Source: Cytobacillus gottheilii
GTDB taxonomy: Bacteria > Bacillota > Bacilli > Bacillales > Cytobacillaceae
NCBI RefSeq assembly: GCF_900166665.1
Contig: NZ_LT800494.1
Span: 1,777,262-1,841,261, forward strand
Direction of reading: 5' to 3'
DNA length: 64,000 bases
The position numbers were made by a program, and so were the translations under genes. The notes beneath the pieces were generated by a model. It was not told the DNA's origin. It ran no database searches and saw only the letters and a program-made list of their open reading frames with translations. Positions 45,071-54,560 of this stretch are shown in pieces. Numbering within the stretch: position 1 is the first letter of the stretch; each line of letters starts with the position of its first letter.

Positions 45071-45982
45071 TTAAGCTTCGAGCTGTGCTTTATTGCTTTT
45101 TTTCGGAATCTCAGCAAAAATCATCCCGGCAAAAATGAATCCGCAGCCAATAACGGCGGTTGAAGCTAATCGTTCATCATTCCATAAATAGCCTGCTAAA
45201 GCTGCAAAAACCGGTTCAGTCGCAAATATTAGCGCAACTCTTGCTGGTGTCGTATATTGCTGAAATGCTGTTTGTGCTAAAAACGCAAGAGCAGTAGCAA
45301 ATACGGATGTAATCAGGAGCGCCATTATAACATCCACATTAAACATAATTGATGGGTTTAGAACAGTTTGCCAATCTTCTGTCACTATAGAAAAAATCAT
45401 AGAGAGCAGAGAAACAAACAGCAATTGCACAATCGTTAAAGGAAGCACGGCATGCTTGCTGCTGTATTTTCCGGTCATAATAATATGCATGGCAAAGCCA
45501 ATTGCGCATATAAATATGTAACCATCACCGATATTTAAGGAAACGGTATCCGTCATAGTCAGTAAATATAATCCCCCTGCAGCAACGATAGCACCGATTA
45601 AAGCATTTCTGCCAGGGTTTAATTTGAATAGCAAACATGAAAACAAGGGCACAAGCACAACGCTTAAACCAGTAATAAAGCCTGCTTTTGAAGAAGTGGT
45701 GTAAAGAAGGCCGACTGTTTGAAAAGCATAGCCAATAAATAACCAAAATCCAATTTTCATACCTGCAGCAATCAAATTTTTATTAAAATGGACCAGTTTG
45801 TTTCTATTAAAAACAATCTGTAAGAGGAATAATAATAATCCTGCTATAAAAAATCGGATTGCATTGAATGTAAAAGGCTCTAAAAAAGCAATCGCATTTT
45901 GGACAACAACAAATGTCAGGCCCCATACGAAGGCTACAAGAAGAAGTGAGATATGGGCAACACTATGTTTATTATTAATCAC
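45071..45982 (-). CDS. EamA/DMT-family transporter
   Basis: This 303-residue protein has about ten membrane helices. Repeat 1 begins 'LLLVAFVWGLTFVVVQNAI' and repeat 2 'GDGYIFICAIGFAMHIIMTG'. The pattern 'ATEPVFAALAGYLWNDE' is typical. It starts at a GTG that overlaps the stop of the upstream RNase H gene (GTGA), with AAAGGA eight bases upstream, so the two are translationally coupled. Substrate unknown. Confidence 0.88.
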   Translation of the reverse strand: MINNKHSVAHISLLLVAFVWGLTFVVVQNAIAFLEPFTFNAIRFFIAGLLLFLLQIVFNRNKLVHFNKNLIAAGMKIGFWLFIGYAFQTVGLLYTTSSKAGFITGLSVVLVPLFSCLLFKLNPGRNALIGAIVAAGGLYLLTMTDTVSLNIGDGYIFICAIGFAMHIIMTGKYSSKHAVLPLTIVQLLFVSLLSMIFSIVTEDWQTVLNPSIMFNVDVIMALLITSVFATALAFLAQTAFQQYTTPARVALIFATEPVFAALAGYLWNDERLASTAVIGCGFIFAGMIFAEIPKKSNKAQLEA

Positions 45983-46386
45983 TGTTCAATATCCTTTGTA
46001 TTATTTTTTCGAATGGCAGCGCGAGCTAAATCATCAGCACTTTTATTTTCAGAGCTAGGCACCCATTTTATAAAAAAAAGCGGCAGCTGCTTGCTTAACA
46101 GTAATGCCTGTTCTAATAATGGGGAATATCTTTTATTTTTTACAAATTCTTTCTCCATTGCAGCGTTAACAAGCTGTGAGTCGGTGCGAAATGAAACCGT
46201 CTGATAATTTTTCTGAATACAAATTTCCAGAGCTTTTATTAACGCATGATATTCTGCTTCGTGATTCTCCATAATACCTAATGGAATCGAGTGCCTTTCA
46301 ACATTGCCATTGGCTTTTATAAATATGCCAGCACCGCTGGGTCCAGGGTTCCCGGCACTTGCTCCGTCAATATATACTTCAATCAT
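45979..46386 (-). CDS. RNase HI-family protein (YpdQ-type)
   Basis: This 135-residue RNase H-fold protein has the DEDD metal residues D7 (YIDGASAGNPGPSGAG), E45 (NHEAEYHAL), D69 (FRTDSQL) and D118 (KSADDLAR). It lacks the basic protrusion of E. coli RNase HI, as B. subtilis YpdQ does. Activity against RNA-DNA hybrids is possible but not certain. It is the first gene of a two-gene reverse unit with the EamA transporter. Confidence 0.88.
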   Translation of the reverse strand: MIEVYIDGASAGNPGPSGAGIFIKANGNVERHSIPLGIMENHEAEYHALIKALEICIQKNYQTVSFRTDSQLVNAAMEKEFVKNKRYSPLLEQALLLSKQLPLFFIKWVPSSENKSADDLARAAIRKNNTKDIEQ

Positions 46387-46501
46387 TCATGATCCTCCAT
46401 CAAATCCTGTAAATTATGTAAGCTAAAAATAAGTGTATCATAAAAGTATCACCACCTAAACTACATGATTTGCTTCAAATTAGGAAGAAAGGATAAAATA
46501 A

Positions 46502-47158
46502 ATGAAATATAAATTAGAATGGAATTATAAATTAAAAGGAAATTCAAATGTATTTTTTACATCAGATTGGCTGACAGGTGAATTGGCTCTTTTAACAGGA
46601 GAAGAACTTACTAAGTCTGGCCGGGCTTCAGATATGGTATATTATGATGAACGCGGTACATCCTGGACGTTAAAGGAACTGGGAAAACTGCTGGAAGAAA
46701 TTGAGGAAGAACCCCATGATATCGTCGTTTATTTTGATGGGGGCTATGATAAACAGGAACAGCTGGCAGGATTAGGGGCTGTGATTTATTATAAACAGGG
46801 CAAAAAAAAATACCGTCTGCGTGCTAATGAATTGCTGCATGAGATTGATGATAATAATGAAGCTGAATATGCAGCATTTTATTTTTGTGTTAATATGCTT
46901 GAAGAAATGGGTGTCCGCCATATGAGCTGTGAATTTAAAGGTGACTCACAAGTCGTTTTGAATCAGCTGGCTGGCGAGTGGCCGTGCTATGAAGAAAATT
47001 TAAATCGATGGCTCGACCGCATCGAAGCAAAAATAAAGAAACTTGGATTAATACCAGCATATTCGCCGGTAGGAAGAAATGAAAATAAAGAGGCAGATAA
47101 ACTTGCCACTCAAGCAATTGAAGGGAAAAGCATCCACAGCAAAATACAAATGATATAA
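46502..47158 (+). CDS. RNase H-like protein with N-terminal extension (YpeP-like)
   Basis: This 218-residue protein has a non-catalytic N-terminal region (1-70) and an RNase H fold with D79 (VVYFDGG), E122 (NNEAEYAAF), D148 (KGDSQVV) and D199 (NKEADKLA). It is divergent from the other RNase H-like gene 115 bp away. The B. subtilis counterpart is probably YpeP. AGGAAGAAAGG lies upstream of the ATG. Confidence 0.85.
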   Translation: MKYKLEWNYKLKGNSNVFFTSDWLTGELALLTGEELTKSGRASDMVYYDERGTSWTLKELGKLLEEIEEEPHDIVVYFDGGYDKQEQLAGLGAVIYYKQGKKKYRLRANELLHEIDDNNEAEYAAFYFCVNMLEEMGVRHMSCEFKGDSQVVLNQLAGEWPCYEENLNRWLDRIEAKIKKLGLIPAYSPVGRNENKEADKLATQAIEGKSIHSKIQMI

Positions 47159-47178
47159 GGAGCGGAGGTGTAAGGGTT

Positions 47179-47355
47179 ATGGAAAGAAAAAAAGTGATCC
47201 AAGAGGCAGAATCCATTATGGAAGCATATTGTAAAGGCTGTTTCTTGCATCAGCATCATAAGGAGGAAAAAGGAAGGCGCTTTGCACACCGCTTCTGCAT
47301 CACACAGTGTACAGTGGGGAAGAAAATAAAATCAATTGGAAAAGAATTGTGCTGA
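47179..47355 (+). CDS. ypeQ: Zinc-finger miniprotein (YpeQ-like)
   Basis: This 58-residue gene starts MERKKVIQEAESIMEAYC, with GGAGGTGTAAGGG upstream. Potential zinc ligands are C18, C21, H25, H27, C40 and C44 in 'YCKGCFLHQHH' and 'HRFCITQCTVGKK'. This agrees with the short zinc-finger family of YpeQ. It follows the YpeP-like gene by 20 bp, probably in the same operon. Confidence 0.8.
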   Translation: MERKKVIQEAESIMEAYCKGCFLHQHHKEEKGRRFAHRFCITQCTVGKKIKSIGKELC

Positions 47356-47384
47356 TTCACCAGAAGTTGAAAGTCCTAAAGAAT

Positions 47385-47415
47385 GACAAAAGGCTGGCAC
47401 AAGGCCAGCCTAGTT
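47385..47415 (-). terminator. cspD terminator
   Basis: GGCTGGC (47392-47398) and GCCAGCC (47404-47410). On the reverse strand TTTTGTC follows, so it ends cspD; the forward side has TAGTTTATTA and may also stop ypeQ. Confidence 0.8.
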
Positions 47416-47425
47416 TATTATAAGA

Positions 47426-47626
47426 TTATAGTTTTACTACGTTAGCAGCTTGAGGTCCGCGATTTCCTTCAACGATTTCGAAAGAAACTTCTTGACCTTC
47501 TTCTAAAGATTTGAAACCGTCACCTGTGATAGCTGTGAAGTGAACGAATACATCGTCTCCGCCCTCAACTTCGATAAAACCGAAACCTTTTTCATTGTTG
47601 AACCATTTTACTTTACCGTTTTGCAT
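47426..47626 (-). CDS. cspD: Cold shock protein CspD
   Basis: This 66-residue OB-fold RNA chaperone has RNP1 'KGFGFIEV' and RNP2 'VFVHF', and is near-identical in my recollection to B. subtilis CspD. AGGAGGAAAA precedes the ATG. The 280-bp AT-rich region upstream (to 47905) probably holds a long cold-shock leader and promoter; I could not define it. Confidence 0.96.
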   Translation of the reverse strand: MQNGKVKWFNNEKGFGFIEVEGGDDVFVHFTAITGDGFKSLEEGQEVSFEIVEGNRGPQAANVVKL

Positions 47627-47905
47627 GTTAACTTTTCCTCCTAAACCTTAGAAGACACCTATGTGCCTAAGATAAATATTATCACTCAACTTAAACATAT
47701 TACAAATAAATTGTATATATTCTGTTAAATGATGATTATAATATACACGAATGCCTGGCCACAGTCAAGGTTCAAGACCGCAAAAATTGGAAAAAAACCT
47801 AAAATATTAACAAAATTTAAAAAATAATATTTTTGATGAAAATGCACATAAAAATCTTCCTTCCTCATACTAATATTTTAAACTCTGAGAAGAGGGTGAG
47901 AGAAT

Positions 47906-48199
47906 ATGTTCAGGTTTTCAATTGATGATTTAGAATGGATTTTAAGATTTTCTCCAAACTTTCATCTTGATGAAGATATTAAACAAGCAATAATCAACTC
48001 TATTCGGCTGATAGGAAAAGAGATCCTGGCATACTCTCATGGCGATTCTTTTATTATCATGAATGATCGAGTTGGATTAATTGTGTTTCATGTTGAAAAA
48101 ATCCCATCTCACATTCTAACCGTAGCAAATGTTGTCAGTATGAATCGCTTTTATGTGCTTGAACATATGACGATCACTCCTTTTAAAAAGAATGGTTAA
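47906..48199 (+). CDS. Hypothetical protein, 97 residues
   Basis: An ATG with AGAGGGTGAGAG upstream opens a small alpha/beta protein: 'SIDDLEWILRFSPNFHLDED', then a beta-rich part 'DSFIIMNDRVGLIVFHVEKI'. No membrane helix, no cysteine. I do not recognise it. It lies divergent from cspD and has its own terminator. Confidence 0.75.
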   Translation: MFRFSIDDLEWILRFSPNFHLDEDIKQAIINSIRLIGKEILAYSHGDSFIIMNDRVGLIVFHVEKIPSHILTVANVVSMNRFYVLEHMTITPFKKNG

Positions 48200-48237
48200 A
48201 AGCAGCAAAGTTTTTATAAAAGAATAAGGTTCTAATG

Positions 48238-48268
48238 TAAAAATCGGCTAATGGCCGATTTTTTTTCT
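48238..48268 (+). terminator. Terminator of the 97-residue gene
   Basis: AAAAATCGGC, a short loop and GCCGATTTTTTTT form a strong hairpin and T-run just before the mnt promoter. Confidence 0.85.
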
Positions 48269-48274
48269 TTTGAA

Positions 48275-48376
48275 TTGACAAATAACTAAAAACAGTTAAA
48301 ATGTTGCACTAAGGAAACAATTATTGCTTAATAAAAAAAACGTGTCTTATGTTAAAATGTGTGCACTAAGCATAAA
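48275..48376 (+). promoter_or_regulatory. mntABCD promoter with duplicated MntR-like operator
   Basis: TTGACA (48275-48280), a 16-base spacer and TAAAAT (48297-48302) are followed at once by TTGCACTAAGGAAAC (48304-48318), which resembles the B. subtilis MntR operator (TTTGCCTTAAGGAAAC). The module GTTAAAATGT.TGCACTAAG is repeated 56 bases downstream (48351-48370) with GTGCACTAAGCATAA. mntR itself is encoded at 54561. Confidence 0.65.
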
Positions 48377-48436
48377 ATTGTGCATATACTCATCTAAGAC
48401 TGAACTAAATAATTTCCAAAGGGAGATGGGGAGAAA

Positions 48437-49372
48437 ATGAAAAAGCTGTTAGGGTTAACTATTGCAATGCTTGTAATGATTTTGGCGGCGTGTTCAGGTG
48501 AGTCAGCATCGGAGGATTCAACACAATCAGACGGTGAAAAGCTAACTGTGACAACAACGATTGGGCAAATAGCTGATGGAGTAAAAAATATTGGCGGAGA
48601 CAAAGTGGAAGTTATTAGTTTAATGGGACCTGGAACAGATCCTCATCTTTATAAGGCAACACAGGGCGATATCGCAAAGTTTGAAGAAGCAGATGTTATC
48701 TTTTATAACGGATTGCACCTGGAAGGTAAAATCTTAGAAGTCCTTGAAAAAATGAATGCTGATAAGCCAACATATGCAATCGCTGAAAATGTCAGTGAAG
48801 GCGAATTGCTTGAAGATGCTGAAGATAGCTCAGCTGCGGATCCCCATGTATGGTTTGATATTGATCTGTGGAAGCAGGCCTTAAAGAAGGTTGAAGAAGG
48901 GCTTATAGAGGTAGACCCGGATAACCAGGCATATTATGAAGAAAATGCTCAGAAATATTATGCTGAATTGGATGATTTAAAAGAATTTGCTGCAGAAGAA
49001 ATGTCAAGCATTCCTGAAGATCAACGAGTTCTTGTAACTGCTCATGATGCATTTGGCTACTTTGGAAATGCTTACGATATGGAAGTAATGGGTTTACAAG
49101 GCATTAGCACAGAATCTGAATATGGTCTAGGGGACGTACAATCATTAGTAGATACATTAACAGAGCGTGAAATTAAGGCAGTATTTGTTGAGTCCAGTAT
49201 TTCTGAGAAATCAATTAACGCTGTTATTGAAGGTGCAAAAGACAAAGGGCACACAGTAACGATTGGCGGAGAGCTATACTCTGATGCAATGGGCGAAGAA
49301 GGTACAGAAGAAGGAACGTATATCGGCATGTATAGACATAATGTTGAAACGATCGCTGATGCACTGAAATAA
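48437..49372 (+). CDS. mntA: Manganese ABC transporter, substrate-binding lipoprotein
   Basis: This 311-residue cluster A-I binding protein starts with a signal peptide with lipobox LAAC (C19 lipidated). Metal ligands fit the TroA/PsaA pattern: 'GPGTDPHLYKAT' (His), 'ADPHVWFDI' (His), 'FVESSISEK' (Glu) and 'IGGELYSDAMG' (Asp). It captures Mn(II) or Zn(II) outside the membrane. First gene of mntABCD, behind an MntR-like operator. Confidence 0.93.
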   Translation: MKKLLGLTIAMLVMILAACSGESASEDSTQSDGEKLTVTTTIGQIADGVKNIGGDKVEVISLMGPGTDPHLYKATQGDIAKFEEADVIFYNGLHLEGKILEVLEKMNADKPTYAIAENVSEGELLEDAEDSSAADPHVWFDIDLWKQALKKVEEGLIEVDPDNQAYYEENAQKYYAELDDLKEFAAEEMSSIPEDQRVLVTAHDAFGYFGNAYDMEVMGLQGISTESEYGLGDVQSLVDTLTEREIKAVFVESSISEKSINAVIEGAKDKGHTVTIGGELYSDAMGEEGTEEGTYIGMYRHNVETIADALK

Positions 49373-49381
49373 GGAGTGGAA

Positions 49382-50134
49382 ATGATGAATCCAGTCGTTG
49401 TAAAAGGATTAACTGTCGCATATCAAGAAAAACCAGTTCTAAAGGATATAAACTTTGAGGTGCCAGAAGGAAAGCTAATTGGAATAATTGGGCCAAATGG
49501 AGCTGGCAAATCAACGTTAATAAAAGCCATTTTGGGGTTAATTCCTAAGGCGTCAGGACAGATTCAAATCTACAATAAACCGTATCGGGCGAAGGATCGG
49601 ATTGTAGGGTATGTTCCGCAGAGAGGATCTGTTGATTGGGATTTCCCGACTAATGCACTTGATGTTGTGCTGATGGGCAGATATGGTCATGTTGGCTGGT
49701 TTAAAAGACCAGGCAAAAAAGATGAAGCTTTTGCTCTGGAATGTTTAAGGAAAGTCGGAATGGCTGATTTTGCAGACCGCCAAATTAGCCAGCTTTCAGG
49801 CGGGCAGCAGCAGAGAGTATTTCTTGCTAGAGCACTGGCACAAGAGGCAAAGGTTTACTTTATGGATGAACCATTTGTTGGTGTCGATGCAGCAACGGAA
49901 CGTGCGATTATTGATTTATTAAATGATTTGAAAAACCAAGGGAAAACAGTGCTTGTTGTTCATCATGACCTGCAGACTGTAAAAGAGTACTTCGATCATG
50001 TTCTGCTTTTAAATGTTGAAGCAATTGCGTCAGGGCCGACAGAAAGCACTTTTACAATGGAAAACCTTCATCAAACATACGGAGGGAAGCTGGCGTTTTT
50101 AGAGAAAGGCCAGGTCATGGTAGAACAAAAATGA
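49382..50134 (+). CDS. mntB: Manganese ABC transporter, ATPase
   Basis: This 250-residue ABC ATPase has Walker A 'GPNGAGKSTL', Q-loop 'VPQRGSVDWDFP', signature 'QLSGGQQQRVFLARAL', Walker B 'VYFMDEPF' and the switch His in 'VVHHDLQ'. The start at ATG 49382 follows AAGGAG, nine bases after the mntA stop. The Q-loop wording 'PQR..VDW.FP' is typical of Mn/Zn importers. Confidence 0.95.
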   Translation: MMNPVVVKGLTVAYQEKPVLKDINFEVPEGKLIGIIGPNGAGKSTLIKAILGLIPKASGQIQIYNKPYRAKDRIVGYVPQRGSVDWDFPTNALDVVLMGRYGHVGWFKRPGKKDEAFALECLRKVGMADFADRQISQLSGGQQQRVFLARALAQEAKVYFMDEPFVGVDAATERAIIDLLNDLKNQGKTVLVVHHDLQTVKEYFDHVLLLNVEAIASGPTESTFTMENLHQTYGGKLAFLEKGQVMVEQK

Positions 50135-50144
50135 GGTGCCTGCA

Positions 50145-51077
50145 ATGAATGATTTGATGAATATGGTCTTGAATAACGCTAATACGCAATGGGTACTGCT
50201 CGCAACCATGTTGTTAGGCATTGCGAGCGGTGTCCTTGGCAGCATCGCTTTATTAAGGAAGCAAAGTTTAATCGGAGATGCAGTTGCACATGCCGCTTTG
50301 CCGGGAATTTGTATTGCCTTTATGTTTACAGGGGAAAAATCATTAATTACTTTACTGATCGGTGCAACGATTACAGGGCTTTTAGCAGCCTACTGCATTC
50401 AATTTGTGGTCTCCAATTCTATTATTAAAGAAGATACAGCAATCTGTTTAATTCTTTCCGTCTTTTTTGGCTTTGGCATTGTGCTGTTAACAAAAGTAAC
50501 GCAATCTCCGGCAGGCAATAAAAGCGGATTAAGCGATTTTATTTTCGGGCAGGCAGCATCACTTGTTGGCAGTGATGTTAAAATGATGGCCATTACAGCT
50601 GCTGCATTAATTGTCATCACTGCCTTAATCTTTAAAGAGTTAAAGGTACTGACATTTGATCCGGAATTTGCAAAAGGACTTGGCCTTCCGGCTGGATTTC
50701 TTAATCTGGTATTTTTATCTTTATTGGTGGCTGTCATTGTAATCGGTATTCAGGCAGTAGGTGTTATTTTAATGGCGGCATTGCTTATTACTCCTGCAGT
50801 TGCTGCGCGCTATTGGACGGATTCTTTAGGTAAAATGATTGTTATATCCGGAATCTTTGGAGCGATCTCGGGTGTGGCTGGCACATTAATCAGCACCTTG
50901 GGAGAAGGCCTTGCTACCGGACCGTTTATTGTTGTAACAGCAACGGCATTATTCTTATTCTCTATGTTCTTTGCACCAGGAAGAGGCATTGTAACGAAAG
51001 CCATTAAGAGACAATTAAATCATAAGAAGATTAATAGAGAACTGACAATGCAAAAGGAAAGAGGCGAGTACCTATGA
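50145..51077 (+). CDS. mntC: Manganese ABC transporter, permease 1
   Basis: This 310-residue ABC-3 family permease has about eight to nine membrane helices, with 'RKQSLIGDAVAHAALPGI' near the N-terminus and 'GVILMAALLITPAVAARYWT' as family marks. ATG 50145 is used (GAGGTG at seven bases). It overlaps mntD by four bases (ATGA). Confidence 0.93.
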   Translation: MNDLMNMVLNNANTQWVLLATMLLGIASGVLGSIALLRKQSLIGDAVAHAALPGICIAFMFTGEKSLITLLIGATITGLLAAYCIQFVVSNSIIKEDTAICLILSVFFGFGIVLLTKVTQSPAGNKSGLSDFIFGQAASLVGSDVKMMAITAAALIVITALIFKELKVLTFDPEFAKGLGLPAGFLNLVFLSLLVAVIVIGIQAVGVILMAALLITPAVAARYWTDSLGKMIVISGIFGAISGVAGTLISTLGEGLATGPFIVVTATALFLFSMFFAPGRGIVTKAIKRQLNHKKINRELTMQKERGEYL

Positions 51078-51961
51078 GTTACGAGGCATGGATCATTCTA
51101 ATCGGATCAATGGCTGGCATTACTTGTGGGATTACAGGCTGCTTTCTCATTTTGCGGAAACTTTCAATGCTGGCGGATGCCATTAGTCATACAGTTTTGC
51201 TTGGGATTGTGCTGGCCTTTTTAATAAGTCAAAGCATGAATGGAATTTATATGCTCATTGGAGCAGCAGTTGTTGGACTGTTAACAGCTGTTTTTGTTCA
51301 GCTGCTCCACAGCAGCGGTGTACAGGAGGATGCCTCTATCGGAGTGGTATTTACGTTCCTATTCGCAATAGGTGTTATATTAATTACCCTCTATGCAGGT
51401 GATGTGCATCTCGATGTGGATCATGCACTAATGGGAGAAATCGCATTTGTGCCATGGGATACAGTGCAAATTGGTTTTCTGCCGGAACTTCCGAAGGCGT
51501 TTTTAATGTTATCAGCAGTATTGCTGATCGTTCTAGGTATTATTTTCCTTTTCTATAAGGAACTGAAAATTACATCTTTTGATCCTGCTATGGCCGCTGC
51601 AATTGGAATCCCAGTACTATTCATTCATTATTTGCTGATGGGAATGGTTTCTCTTACAACAGTCGCATCCTTTGATAGTGTCGGTGCCATTCTCGTTGTT
51701 GCCATGCTGATCGCACCAGGGGCTTCTGCCTATTTATTAACAGATAAAATGAGTGTGATGCTTATTTTAAGTGGAGTGTTTGGAGTAGCTGCAGCTATAA
51801 TAGGATACTATGCTGCTATGCTGTTTAACGTATCCATCTCTGGAAGCATGGCCGCAGTCAATGGAATATTATTTGCTCTCGTCTTCTTCTTTTCTCCAAC
51901 AAAAGGGTATCTATTTAAAAAATTTGCATTAAAAAAAGTAAAATATGGTTCCGAACAATAA
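51074..51961 (+). CDS. mntD: Manganese ABC transporter, permease 2
   Basis: This 295-residue ABC-3 family permease is homologous to mntC ('RKLSMLADAISHTVLLGI', 'GAILVVAMLIAPGASAYLLT'). The two probably form the heterodimeric channel. GAGGCGAG precedes the ATG within mntC. The operon ends in a terminator 32 bases on. Confidence 0.93.
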   Translation: MSYEAWIILIGSMAGITCGITGCFLILRKLSMLADAISHTVLLGIVLAFLISQSMNGIYMLIGAAVVGLLTAVFVQLLHSSGVQEDASIGVVFTFLFAIGVILITLYAGDVHLDVDHALMGEIAFVPWDTVQIGFLPELPKAFLMLSAVLLIVLGIIFLFYKELKITSFDPAMAAAIGIPVLFIHYLLMGMVSLTTVASFDSVGAILVVAMLIAPGASAYLLTDKMSVMLILSGVFGVAAAIIGYYAAMLFNVSISGSMAAVNGILFALVFFFSPTKGYLFKKFALKKVKYGSEQ

Positions 51962-51992
51962 AGGTTAAATAAATGAATAATAGTTTAATTGT

Positions 51993-52024
51993 AAAGAACG
52001 ACAAAAAATAGTCGTTCTTTTTTC
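51993..52024 (+). terminator. mntABCD terminator
   Basis: AAAGAACGAC and GTCGTTCTTT arms with an A-rich loop, followed by a T-run. Confidence 0.9.
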
Positions 52025-52090
52025 CTTTCGCTTCAGCTCAATTACAGGTAAAATAGAAACTATTATTAGAACACTTGGAAGTGAAACGCT

Positions 52091-54250
52091 ATGAAACTTA
52101 TCATTGCTGAAAAACCAGATCAAGGTTTAACTCTAGCCTCAATCTTCAAAATGAAAAAACACCAAGGATTTGTTGAAATCCTCCCTGCTGATCTATTCCC
52201 CGAAGGAGCCCTTGTCACATGGGCAGTTGGCCATTTATGCCAGCTGTCAGCTCCAGAAAAATACCATTCATCCTGGAAAAAATGGTCACTAATAAATCTG
52301 CCTATTATTCCTGAGCAGTTTCAGTATGAAGTAACAAAGGATAAGGCGAAACAATTTAATGTCATAAAAAAACTCGTACAGGATAAGCGAGTAACAGAAA
52401 TTATTCATGCTGGTGATGCTGGGAGAGAAGGAGAATTGATCATCCGAAATGTGCTTCGTGTTGCAGGTGCAAAGCAGCCCATGAAACGATTGTGGATTTC
52501 TTCCTTAACACCCAAATCTATAAGAGAAGGCTTTTCATCATTACGATCAGAGTCAGATACGCGTAACCTCTATTATGAAGCCTATACGAGAGCATGTGCT
52601 GATTGGGTAGTAGGGATGAATGCGTCTAGACTTTATAGTCTTCTGCTCAAAGAAAAAGGCTTTTCTGACGTCTTTTCTGTCGGCAGAGTGCAGACACCAA
52701 CATTAGCTTTAATCGTGAAAAGAGAAAAGGAGATTGAACGTTTTGTTTCAGAACCTTTTTGGGAAGTAACTGCCGAGTTTAACATGAATGGCAAAACATA
52801 TCAGGGGAAATGGGAAAAGGATGGAGAGTCCAGAGCAAAATCTAAAGAGCTCGCTGAAAAAATTGCTGCTTTTTGCAAGGGGAAAAACGCAGAAATAACA
52901 GAAGTGAAAAAGGAAAAGAAGGAATATTTGCCTCCTATGCTATTTAATTTATCTGCATTACAGGCCGATGCAAACCGCAAATATAAATATCCTCCCAAAA
53001 AAACACTTGATATTCTGCAAAAACTTTATCAAAAAGGTTTTGTTTCCTATCCTCGTTCCGATTCACGGCATGTAACAGCTGGAGAAGCAGAAATGTTTCC
53101 GGACATCTTAGCGAAACTGTCAGGTTTACAGGAACTCAATGCCTATTTTCCTCTGCCAAAAAAAACGCTTTTAGGCAACAAACGATATGTCGATGATAAA
53201 AAAGTAACCGATCACTATGCAATCATTCCGACTGAACAGGTTCCTTCAATCGAAAAGCTTTCTTCTGATGAACAAAAGATTTATATGATGATTGCGCGCA
53301 GTTTAATTGCTGCATTTCATGAAAAGTCTGTGGTGGAATATACAGAGGTTGCAACGCTTGTAGATGCAAGAGCAATGTTTAAATCAAAAGGAAAAGTACA
53401 GCAGGAACTTGGCTGGCGAAAGGTCATCCCATTAGTGGAGAAAGATAAGGAGCCAAAGCTGCCAATTTTATCGACTGCTGAAAAAGGACAGGTTCTAAAA
53501 ACAGAAGTTAAAGAAGGCAAGACACAGCCGCCCAAAAGATATACAGAAGGACAGTTGATTACATTAATGAAAACGGCAGGCAAGCATCTGGAAGATAAAG
53601 AGCTTGAACAGATGCTGAACAAAACAGAGGGCCTAGGCACAGAGGCAACAAGGGCAGGGATTATTACCATGTTAAAGGATCGTGGCTATATTGATATCCA
53701 AAAAAATATTGTCTATGCTACCTCTAAAGCGAAAATCCTAATTAGTGCAATCGGTGAAGAGATACTGGCTTCACCAGAAATGACGGCTAAATGGGAAACG
53801 AGACTTCAGCAGATTTCTGAAGGAACCGCGTCACCTAAACAATTTATGGAACAAACAAATAAAATGGTCCTTCACCTGATTCAGGCATCATCCGAGAATA
53901 AAGAAAAATGGAAATTTGCACAAGAGGACCAAGATAATTTCACTCCAAGAACATATAAGCAAAAAAGAACCGTTTCACTAGGGAAATGCTTGCTTTGTGA
54001 TGGAAAAGTAGTTGATAAAGGTTCCTTTTATGGATGTTCCAATTATAAGAAAAGCAAATGCAGCTTTAGTTTATCAAAAAAAATCTTAAATAAAACGATT
54101 ACCCAAAAGAACATCAAATTGATATTGAAGGATGGCCAGACAGAATTGATTGAGGGGTTTACCAGCAAGGAAAAAGTGTTTTCAGCCAAGCTGGCATGGG
54201 ATCAGAAAGAGCATAAGCTGAAATTTATTTTTGATAAGAGCCCGGTATGA
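52091..54250 (+). CDS. topB: DNA topoisomerase III
   Basis: This 719-residue type IA topoisomerase decatenates DNA by single-strand passage. The Toprim domain has 'LIIAEKPDQG' and 'HAGDAGREGELI'. The catalytic tyrosine is Y320 in 'FVSYPRSDSRH'. The C-terminus has a zinc-ribbon-like module 'CLLCDGKVVDKG' and 'GCSNYKKSKC' with four cysteines. Length and motifs agree with B. subtilis TopB. Confidence 0.95.
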   Translation: MKLIIAEKPDQGLTLASIFKMKKHQGFVEILPADLFPEGALVTWAVGHLCQLSAPEKYHSSWKKWSLINLPIIPEQFQYEVTKDKAKQFNVIKKLVQDKRVTEIIHAGDAGREGELIIRNVLRVAGAKQPMKRLWISSLTPKSIREGFSSLRSESDTRNLYYEAYTRACADWVVGMNASRLYSLLLKEKGFSDVFSVGRVQTPTLALIVKREKEIERFVSEPFWEVTAEFNMNGKTYQGKWEKDGESRAKSKELAEKIAAFCKGKNAEITEVKKEKKEYLPPMLFNLSALQADANRKYKYPPKKTLDILQKLYQKGFVSYPRSDSRHVTAGEAEMFPDILAKLSGLQELNAYFPLPKKTLLGNKRYVDDKKVTDHYAIIPTEQVPSIEKLSSDEQKIYMMIARSLIAAFHEKSVVEYTEVATLVDARAMFKSKGKVQQELGWRKVIPLVEKDKEPKLPILSTAEKGQVLKTEVKEGKTQPPKRYTEGQLITLMKTAGKHLEDKELEQMLNKTEGLGTEATRAGIITMLKDRGYIDIQKNIVYATSKAKILISAIGEEILASPEMTAKWETRLQQISEGTASPKQFMEQTNKMVLHLIQASSENKEKWKFAQEDQDNFTPRTYKQKRTVSLGKCLLCDGKVVDKGSFYGCSNYKKSKCSFSLSKKILNKTITQKNIKLILKDGQTELIEGFTSKEKVFSAKLAWDQKEHKLKFIFDKSPV

Positions 54251-54560
54251 TTGTGAGCAGGTGTTATGCATCTCTGCTTGATTGTAATTTTGGCTCATTT
54301 CTAATTTGCAAAAACCTAATTTTTAGACATAAGCTTGTCTGTTATCACCATCTTGTAGTAAACTTTTTAAAGGCAATTGTTATATTTGCCATACATCTTA
54401 TTCTGATGATTGCATTAAAAATGATTGAAATGGCTTAGTGTGTATAATTACATCGAGCTACAAATATAAATGAGAAATAGACAAGTTATTTCAGCGTCCA
54501 GTATCTCAGGAATGACGGTACTAATCATGGCGCTAGCGTTTTTCTTTTAGGAGGTACCCT

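Noticed and set aside
54247..54438. 63-codon frame overlapping the topB stop
   Set aside because: No ribosome binding site, Cys/Leu-rich composition typical of AT-rich non-coding DNA, and no family likeness.
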